NCBI GenBank assembly: GCA_026391005.1 | Contig: JAPLEV010000020.1 | Coordinates: 1 to 64,000, forward strand | Origin: Flavobacteriia bacterium | Lineage (GTDB): Bacteria > Bacteroidota > Bacteroidia > Flavobacteriales_D > Crocinitomicaceae | Direction: 5' to 3' | Length of the DNA stretch: 64,000 bases | Shown: positions 8,209-14,447 of the stretch, piece after piece | Layout of the letters: every line of letters begins with the position of its first letter | Numbering within the stretch: the first letter of the stretch is position 1 | Position numbers and translations under genes: made by a program | Notes under the pieces: model-generated | The model's input: only the letters and a program-made list of their open reading frames with translations | The model's database searches: none | What the model was told of the DNA's origin: nothing

Positions 8209-8230
8209 TTTTTAGCCTTATTTCTATCAC

Positions 8231-8650
8231 ATGAGAAACTTGTTTCTACTAGTAAGTGTACTTTTTAACTATGTGGTTTTTTCGCAGGGTAACTTGCAAT
8301 TTAATCAGGTGAAATTAGTTAGCACAGTTGAAACTGTTCTAGCAGGTAAGGTGTGGAAGGTGGAGAGTGCAACATTTCAAGGTGGGCAGCCATTTTGTAT
8401 CGGAGCAGGAAGTAATACTGCATGTAGTAGTGGTAATATGATGTCGACTGGTTTTGTGGGTGATATGTCATTTCAGGTCAATGGACAAACCAATTATTTA
8501 TATACGAATCTTGGCCAGCCAGGCACTTCCGCAACCTATGCCAGTCAAGGATACAGCCCTTTTCCATTATGGCTTCCAGCAGGTTCTACTTTAGCCGCAG
8601 GAACCAACATGCGCTACCTGAGCGTAATTGAATTTAACATTATCCCATGA
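8231..8650 (+). CDS. Array protein R1 (small secreted, QGNLQFNQV family)
   Basis: 139 residues; signal peptide MRNLFLLVSVLFNYVVFS, mature QGNLQFNQVKLVST, motif VLAGKVWKVES (Leu replaces the usual Pro), a Gly/Ser-rich core with two cysteines (PFCIG, TACSS), FPLWLPAGSTLAAG and end LSVIEFNIIP. First right-array gene, 22 bases after the second collagen-like gene, so probably co-transcribed with it. Closest relatives are 9392-9823 and 1901-2284. Function unknown. Confidence 0.9.
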   Translation: MRNLFLLVSVLFNYVVFSQGNLQFNQVKLVSTVETVLAGKVWKVESATFQGGQPFCIGAGSNTACSSGNMMSTGFVGDMSFQVNGQTNYLYTNLGQPGTSATYASQGYSPFPLWLPAGSTLAAGTNMRYLSVIEFNIIP

Positions 8651-9033
8651 AAAGACTTTACATTTTCATCATTACCATTTTTCTAACTACGGTTGCGTTT
8701 TCACAAGGTAACTTGCAGTTTAATCAAGTATTATTACTTTCCACAAATCAAAACTCAAGCATATTACTTGGAACGGTTCCTGCGGGTAAAACATGGAAAA
8801 TAGAGGGTTATGGGACTAATCTGACTAGTTATAACAGTTGTGATTTTAGCTTTAATGGCGTAGAACCTGCATTTCGTGCTGGCACTACAAATATTTATCA
8901 AAATAATTACGCTTATGTCTCATCTACACAACAATTTTGGTTGCCTGCAGGAACTCCTTTACATGCAATTGCTTGTAATGGCGCCGTAGGTTATCGATGG
9001 GTAAGTATAATTGAATTTAACATTATACCATGA
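8647..9033 (+). CDS. Array protein R2 (small secreted, QGNLQFNQV family)
   Basis: 128 residues; signal peptide MKRLYIFIITIFLTTVAFS, mature QGNLQFNQVLLL, motif VPAGKTWKIEG, core with CDFSFNGVEP, FWLPAGTPL and end SIIEFNIIP. Its signal peptide matches 9392-9823, but the core does not. Two cysteines, one in the core and one near the C-terminus (AIACNG). ATGA overlaps with both neighbours. Confidence 0.9.
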   Translation: MKRLYIFIITIFLTTVAFSQGNLQFNQVLLLSTNQNSSILLGTVPAGKTWKIEGYGTNLTSYNSCDFSFNGVEPAFRAGTTNIYQNNYAYVSSTQQFWLPAGTPLHAIACNGAVGYRWVSIIEFNIIP

Positions 9034-9395
9034 AAAGACTTTACATTGCTCTTTTTATACTACTTAATCACCTTGCTTTCGCCCAAGGCAACTTACAGTT
9101 CAACCAAGTGTTGTTTTTAACCGCAACAACAAGTAATTTAGCACAATGGACTGTTCCAGTCGGTAAAGTTTGGAAAATAGAAGCATTGGGAGGATATGCC
9201 GGAAGTACTTATGTCTATTTGAATAATCAAGCTGCATTTGAACACACTGGACCTGTCGTATCTTCTGGGGGATATTATCGCCATTCTGCTTCTTCTCCAA
9301 TATGGCTTCCAGAGGGAACAATCCTAGGACATTCCTCTTCAACTCAAGGCGCGTATCGATGGTTTAGTATTATTGAATTTAACATTATCCCATGA
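9030..9395 (+). CDS. Array protein R3 (small secreted, QGNLQFNQV family)
   Basis: 121 residues; signal peptide MKRLYIALFILLNHLAFA, mature QGNLQFNQVLFL, QWTVPVGKVWKIEA, core with GYYRHSASSPIWLPEG, end SIIEFNIIP. Clear partner of the left-array gene at 2670-3038, sharing QWTVP, GYYR and PIWLP-x-G-x-ILG across arrays of opposite orientation. No mature cysteine. ATGA overlaps with both neighbours. Function unknown. Confidence 0.9.
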   Translation: MKRLYIALFILLNHLAFAQGNLQFNQVLFLTATTSNLAQWTVPVGKVWKIEALGGYAGSTYVYLNNQAAFEHTGPVVSSGGYYRHSASSPIWLPEGTILGHSSSTQGAYRWFSIIEFNIIP

Positions 9396-9823
9396 AAAGA
9401 CTTTACATTTTCATAATTACGATTTTTCTATACACGGGTGCTTTTACCCAAGGTAATTTGCAGTTCAACCAAGTAAAATTGGTTTCCACTATTGAAACTG
9501 TTCCTGCAGGGAAGGTATGGAAAGTGGAAAATTATTTACCATCCTCCCAACTTGCAATTGATTTAAATAGGCCATCGAATCAACCAACAGCAGGAGGAAC
9601 AAAGAACTTCATAATGTTAGTCAATAGTAGCCAAGTATTTCTTCAAACCACTATTACTAGAGAGGTAGGAAGAGACGATGGTTATTGGAACTTTACTGGC
9701 TACGCAACCGCATCCGACTATAAAATTTTTGATGCACCAATCTGGTTGCCTGCATCTACCACATTAGCGGCATCCACCAATGTATTAAGTTTGAGTGTTA
9801 TTGAATTTAACATTTTACCATGA
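9392..9823 (+). CDS. Array protein R4 (small secreted, QGNLQFNQV family)
   Basis: 143 residues, the longest member; signal peptide MKRLYIFIITIFLYTGAFT, mature QGNLQFNQVKLVST, ETVPAGKVWKVENYLP, a long cysteine-free core, APIWLPASTTLAAS and end LSVIEFNILP. Groups with 1901-2284 and 8231-8650 by its mature part and with 8647-9033 by its signal peptide. ATGA overlaps with both neighbours. Confidence 0.9.
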   Translation: MKRLYIFIITIFLYTGAFTQGNLQFNQVKLVSTIETVPAGKVWKVENYLPSSQLAIDLNRPSNQPTAGGTKNFIMLVNSSQVFLQTTITREVGRDDGYWNFTGYATASDYKIFDAPIWLPASTTLAASTNVLSLSVIEFNILP

Positions 9824-10224
9824 AGAAACTCTACTTTATTCTTTTTATACTACTAAATCAACTCGCATTTGCGCAAGGTAACTTGCAATTCAACCAAGTA
9901 AAATTAGTTACCGCGCTAGAAACAGTACCTGCTGGAAAGGTGTGGAAAATTGAAAGTGTAATTTATAACATTCCATCTGAGATGAGCTCCTATCAAACAT
10001 CACAATCGTTAAGTTGCGGTGTTAATACGTTTCAAAATTTTGCTATTGAAGTAGCAGGAGTGCCAACTAAAACAGGTCAAGGGGTAGGTTCTTTACAATT
10101 GTCTAGTCTTGGTTATACTCAAGGATATACAGAACTGCCAATTTGGTTACCTGGAGGGTCAACCTTATCAGGTGGACCATGTCTAAATAAAGTAAGTGTT
10201 TTAGAATTTAATATTATACCATGA
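9820..10224 (+). CDS. Array protein R5 (small secreted, QGNLQFNQV family)
   Basis: 134 residues; signal peptide MKKLYFILFILLNQLAFA, mature QGNLQFNQVKLVT, ETVPAGKVWKIESV, core with LSCGVNTFQNFAIEVAG, LPIWLPGGSTLSGGPC and end VSVLEFNIIP. Resembles left-array 1476-1904 in overall layout (CGV in the core, cysteine after LPIWLPxGST). Two cysteines. ATGA overlaps with both neighbours. Confidence 0.9.
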   Translation: MKKLYFILFILLNQLAFAQGNLQFNQVKLVTALETVPAGKVWKIESVIYNIPSEMSSYQTSQSLSCGVNTFQNFAIEVAGVPTKTGQGVGSLQLSSLGYTQGYTELPIWLPGGSTLSGGPCLNKVSVLEFNIIP

Positions 10225-10577
10225 GAGTTATTTTAATTTTCCTTTTTTTGGTTAGCATTCAGGCTTCTTTCGCCCAAGGCAACCTACAGTTTAATCAAGT
10301 AATTACTTATGCATTTGCCTCGAGCAACACGACACCAATTACAGTTCCCGCGGGTAAAGTTTGGAAATTAGAAAATTGCATGTTGAACTCTTCTAGTAAT
10401 ACCTATACTTACATGTTATATAATGGGGTAAATTATAATCTTCGTCAGCAATTAACCTCCACCCAAGTAGCAAATTTTCCTTTTTGGCTTTCGGCTGGCA
10501 CATCGGTTACCTTTGGTAGCGCTGGTAGTGCTGCGGGAGGTATACTCAGCATTATTGAATTTAATATAATACCCTGA
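10221..10577 (+). CDS. Array protein R6 (small secreted, QGNLQFNQV family), last of right array
   Basis: 118 residues; signal peptide MRVILIFLFLVSIQASFA, mature QGNLQFNQVITYAF, VPAGKVWKLEN, a Ser/Thr/Asn-rich core, FPFWLSAGTSV and end SIIEFNIIP with stop CCCTGA rather than CCATGA. Partner of the first left-array gene (3801-4145). Followed after 65 bases by the first long PKD protein on the same strand. Function unknown. Confidence 0.9.
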   Translation: MRVILIFLFLVSIQASFAQGNLQFNQVITYAFASSNTTPITVPAGKVWKLENCMLNSSSNTYTYMLYNGVNYNLRQQLTSTQVANFPFWLSAGTSVTFGSAGSAAGGILSIIEFNIIP

Positions 10578-10642
10578 TTATTAAAAATATATTAATAAAA
10601 CAACCGCTCAAATTAAATTACGTACTAAGAAAAACAAAGGCC

Positions 10643-13600
10643 TTGAAAAATTTTACTTTACGCTTAACGCTATTTATTTGTTTAGTTTTAATAGCGTTTC
10701 TTTCTCCTATTAATGCACAATACCTTCAACCAGGCTGTCCGAATGCCAATTTGAACATGAATAATTTTACAGGTTGGACAGGATATACGGGTAATTATGG
10801 TAATCCAGGGTCCACCTTTGGAATTGTTAACGGAAGACACACTATAATTACAGCACCAGGAATAGACCCAAACACATGTGGGGGCTTACAAATGATTCCT
10901 CCCGGACACAACCGTTCATTAAGATTAGGAAATTCAAGCGTTGGAGCACAGGGAGAAAGAATTACTTATCAAATTAGTGTTTCACAAATAAATGCACTTT
11001 TCGTTTATAAATATGCCGTTGTGTTGCAGAATCCAGGACATGCGCCAAATAACCAACCAACCTTTGAAGCTCGAGTTTTGAACGCTGCTGGACAACAAAT
11101 CGGTGGTAATTGTGGTATCTATACCGTGTATGGTGGTCAGCCTGGACAAAACTTTCAAAACTGCGGTGGTCAAACTTGGTTGCCTTGGACAGTGGTGGGT
11201 TTAAACTTAACCCCATACATAGGTCAAAATATAACCGTTGAATTCACTACACGTGATTGCAGTCAAAGCGGTCATTATGGTTATGCTTATGTGGTAGCTG
11301 AATGCATGCCATTAATAATTGATGTTGACTTTTGTTTTGGTGCCAACCAAGTTCAATTAACAGCACCTTCTGGATTCCAATCCTACTCATGGCAGCCAGG
11401 TGGTTCATCGTCGCAAAGTATTACTGTTAATAATCCAGGTAATAATCAGCAATACACCTGTACAATGCAATCATTTAGCAACCAAGGAAACTGTACCGTT
11501 GCTATTAGTGCCCAATCAATTCCTACGACTTTAAATGCGAACTTTACTTATGGTTCCGCATGTCCTTGGTCCCCAATACAATTTAATTCAACAACAGTTA
11601 TTACACCAAATACAGTTGGCGGTGTGCCTTTACCCAACGGTGGTGCATCCTCTTGGTCGTGGAACTTTGGCGATAATTCAACCTTGAGTGGAAATGATCC
11701 AAACGTTCATATGAATCCGACTCATATTTACCAAAATGCAGGTACATACACGGTAACACATATTACCAACACGCAAGCAGGGTGTTCTGATACTATTTCA
11801 CAAATAATTACCATTTCTCCGCCCCCTTTGATTAATTTCACAATGAATGATACGTGTGTTAACCAAACGGTAAGTTTTGTCAATCAAACGGTGGATCCAA
11901 CACCTTGTACTTATACTTGGAACTTTGGAAATGGAAGCCCAACAACAAATGTGGTCAACCCTACTTACACCTATCCAGCAGCGGGAACATACAATGTAAG
12001 TTTAATTGCTGCCAACCAAGGAGGATGTATTGATACTTTAACGCAAGCCCTTACGATTTATCCCTTACCTCCAGTGAGTGCAGGTGTTGATCAAAGTGTT
12101 TGTCCTGGGTTTCCGGTGACCATGAGTGGAAGTGGTGCCAATACCTACACATGGAACAACGGGGGTATAAACAATGTGCCTTTTACGCCACTTTCAAGTA
12201 ATACTTATACTGTAACTGGAATTGACGCAAATGGCTGTATTAATACGGACAATGCGCTTGTAACAGTGTATCCTCAGCCGCTTGTAAATGCCGGAAATGA
12301 TGTAGCTAACTGCACGGGAACAATGGTAACCTTGAATGGCTCCGGGGCACAAACTTATACATGGAATAACGGAATAAGCAACGGCGTTCCATTTTCACAA
12401 TTGGTGGGAATTCAAAACTACATTGTAACAGGCATTGACGTTAATGGCTGTATTGATACCGATACTGCTCAAGTCAACATTCAAAACAATCCTACAGTAA
12501 ACTTTACAATTTCCAATGCTTGTGAGGGATTAATAGCAACATGCACGAACACAACCATTGATCCTTTACCACTTACTTATGATTGGAATTTTGGAGACGG
12601 TTCACAAAACTCCACGCTTACCAGTCCAACGCACGTTTTCGCAACAGCCGGTCAGTATACCGTCACATTAATCGCTCAAAATGGAAATGCTTGTGATGAT
12701 ACTTTGCAACAAGTGGTAACGATCTACCCCACTCCCATAATTGATGCAGGCCAAGATGTTTCTGTATGTCCCAATTTCCCGATCACTTTAAATGCAACAG
12801 GTGGATTTACCTATATTTGGGAAACGGGTACCGCAAACGGAACGCAATATGTCCCAACTGTTAGCGCCTACCTATCAGTAGTTGTAATAGATTTGAACAC
12901 CTGCCAAGATATTGACAGTTTATTTGTAACCGTATTTCCTCAACCAATTGTAGATGGGGGAATTGATATTTCAGAATGTGTTGGGACAAGCGTTACCTTA
13001 AGTGCTACAGGTGCTTCCACCTATGTTTGGGACGGAAATGTTTTAGATGGCGTTACATTTATTCCTGCCGTAGGCAACTATAATTTCACCGTTACAGGAA
13101 CAGATTTGAATGGTTGTATAGACACAAACATCGTTAATGTACTAATTTTCCCGAATCCTGTTGTTATCGCTGGGAATGACCAAATAATTTGTTCAGGAGC
13201 CACCTTAACACTTTCGGGCAGTGGTGCTGTAAGTTATGTTTGGAACAATAATGTAGTTAATGGTGTTTCTTTTATTCCTGCTGCAAGTAGTTCCTACGAA
13301 GTAATTGGCACCGATGCAAACGGCTGTATCGATAACGATAGCATAACTGTTGCAATTGAACCGATAACGAATGTTTCATTCATTGCACCAGTAACCGAAG
13401 GTTGCGAACCCCTTCAAGTAACGCTTAACAATACCTCCACCAGTACACCGGGGGTTAATTGCATTTGGGACTTTGGCGATGGTCAAACAGGATCAGATTG
13501 TTCCAGCATCAATCATACCTACAATACACCAGGTTGCTATGATGTTCAATTAACAGTTACTACCGCCTTAGGATGTATTTGGACGGCAACAACCAACAAT

Positions 13601-14164
13601 TACATTTGTGTATTCCCAAATCCTACTGCTGTATTCACTCCTTCACCAAATACATTAAATGATATTACCACCACAGCCTATATGAATAATGGTTCATCAG
13701 GTGCGGATACCTATTTTTGGGATTTTGGCGATGGCAGCGCTCCATCAACAGAAGAAAGTCCATCACATTCGTTTCCTGGCTTTCCACCAACAAATTACAC
13801 CATCGAATTAACGGCAACAACCGTTCATGGTTGTATAGACACCATGACACAAATTGTAGTTGTTGAGGAGTCACTTATTTATTATATTCCCAATACGTTC
13901 ACTCCTGATTCAGATGAACACAATCAAACATGGATGCCCATTTTTTCATCCGGAGTTGATCCATTCAATTATTCGCTTTACTTATACAATAGATGGGGAG
14001 AACTCGTATGGGAAAGTCATAATCCTAACGTAGGTTGGGATGGCACCTTTGGAATGAGTGGTAAAGAATGCCAAGATGGTGTTTATACCTATAAAATTTC
14101 CTACAAAACACCGCTTCGTGACGACCGATTTGAGATTACGGGTCATGTAAATGTTCTTCGTTAA
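10643..14164 (+). CDS. Long PKD-repeat secreted protein with T9SS type B (gliding-associated) C-terminus
   Basis: 1173 residues from a TTG start, chosen because it opens directly into a good signal peptide ending SPINA-Q; no ATG lies nearby. Residues 27-230 form an N-terminal domain (QPGCPNANLNMNNFTGW...) shared with the next gene. Then come five PKD modules (W-[NDS]-FG[DN]G type) and five Ig-like repeats of the form [DN]AG-x-D-x-x-x-C-x-G...TYxWNNG. The last 95 residues (YIPNTFTPDSDEHNQTW... to HVNVLR) are a gliding-motility-associated C-terminal domain, the type B T9SS sorting signal. It follows the right array by 65 bases and is probably the end of that transcription unit. Adhesin or matrix protein by inference. 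Confidence 0.88.
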   Translation: MKNFTLRLTLFICLVLIAFLSPINAQYLQPGCPNANLNMNNFTGWTGYTGNYGNPGSTFGIVNGRHTIITAPGIDPNTCGGLQMIPPGHNRSLRLGNSSVGAQGERITYQISVSQINALFVYKYAVVLQNPGHAPNNQPTFEARVLNAAGQQIGGNCGIYTVYGGQPGQNFQNCGGQTWLPWTVVGLNLTPYIGQNITVEFTTRDCSQSGHYGYAYVVAECMPLIIDVDFCFGANQVQLTAPSGFQSYSWQPGGSSSQSITVNNPGNNQQYTCTMQSFSNQGNCTVAISAQSIPTTLNANFTYGSACPWSPIQFNSTTVITPNTVGGVPLPNGGASSWSWNFGDNSTLSGNDPNVHMNPTHIYQNAGTYTVTHITNTQAGCSDTISQIITISPPPLINFTMNDTCVNQTVSFVNQTVDPTPCTYTWNFGNGSPTTNVVNPTYTYPAAGTYNVSLIAANQGGCIDTLTQALTIYPLPPVSAGVDQSVCPGFPVTMSGSGANTYTWNNGGINNVPFTPLSSNTYTVTGIDANGCINTDNALVTVYPQPLVNAGNDVANCTGTMVTLNGSGAQTYTWNNGISNGVPFSQLVGIQNYIVTGIDVNGCIDTDTAQVNIQNNPTVNFTISNACEGLIATCTNTTIDPLPLTYDWNFGDGSQNSTLTSPTHVFATAGQYTVTLIAQNGNACDDTLQQVVTIYPTPIIDAGQDVSVCPNFPITLNATGGFTYIWETGTANGTQYVPTVSAYLSVVVIDLNTCQDIDSLFVTVFPQPIVDGGIDISECVGTSVTLSATGASTYVWDGNVLDGVTFIPAVGNYNFTVTGTDLNGCIDTNIVNVLIFPNPVVIAGNDQIICSGATLTLSGSGAVSYVWNNNVVNGVSFIPAASSSYEVIGTDANGCIDNDSITVAIEPITNVSFIAPVTEGCEPLQVTLNNTSTSTPGVNCIWDFGDGQTGSDCSSINHTYNTPGCYDVQLTVTTALGCIWTATTNNYICVFPNPTAVFTPSPNTLNDITTTAYMNNGSSGADTYFWDFGDGSAPSTEESPSHSFPGFPPTNYTIELTATTVHGCIDTMTQIVVVEESLIYYIPNTFTPDSDEHNQTWMPIFSSGVDPFNYSLYLYNRWGELVWESHNPNVGWDGTFGMSGKECQDGVYTYKISYKTPLRDDRFEITGHVNVLR

Positions 14165-14259
14165 TCTTTTATTGCCATTAAAAGCACTAAGTTGTAAACA
14201 TTTTAAGCTTCTCAAAAATACGAATATTCTGACTATTTACAGTTTCGGTTATCCTATCT

Positions 14260-14377
14260 GCTTGTGTAATTAATACAAGCATTTTACCTAAAAATTTTGA
14301 GTTCCTTTTTAAGTGGAGCTCGTATAAAAAAGCATAAGTTTTTAACAAATTAAATATAAAAAACGGACCTCCGTTTT
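14260..14377. other. Gap between the two PKD genes with two hairpins
   Basis: The 283-base gap (14165-14447) has no credible gene. It holds a weak hairpin near 14261-14283 (TGCTTGT pairing with ACAAGCA, 9-base loop) and a tight one at 14360-14377 (AAAACGG pairing with CCGTTTT, 4-base loop). The second lies about 70 bases before the next start codon and could be a terminator or a leader structure. Confidence 0.35.
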
Positions 14378-14447
14378 ATCCACCACAAGCAACCTCAAAA
14401 CGATAGCATAGAAAAAAGGGCTACCTAACCAATTCGTAATCAATTAT

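Larger units (their letters stand above)
8231..10577 (+). repeat. Right tandem array of six secreted paralogues
   Basis: Six head-to-tail genes on the plus strand (118-143 codons). All five internal junctions are 4-base ATGA overlaps within CCATGA; the last ends CCCTGA. Signal peptides alternate: genes 2 and 4 share MKRLYIFIITIFL, genes 3 and 5 share a LYxxLFILLNxLAFA type, although their cores do not alternate. Confidence 0.95.

Noticed and set aside
1105..10577. CRISPR-like regularity of the array
   Set aside because: The repeats are whole genes of 340-430 bases with coding constraint; no short palindromic repeat with unique spacers.
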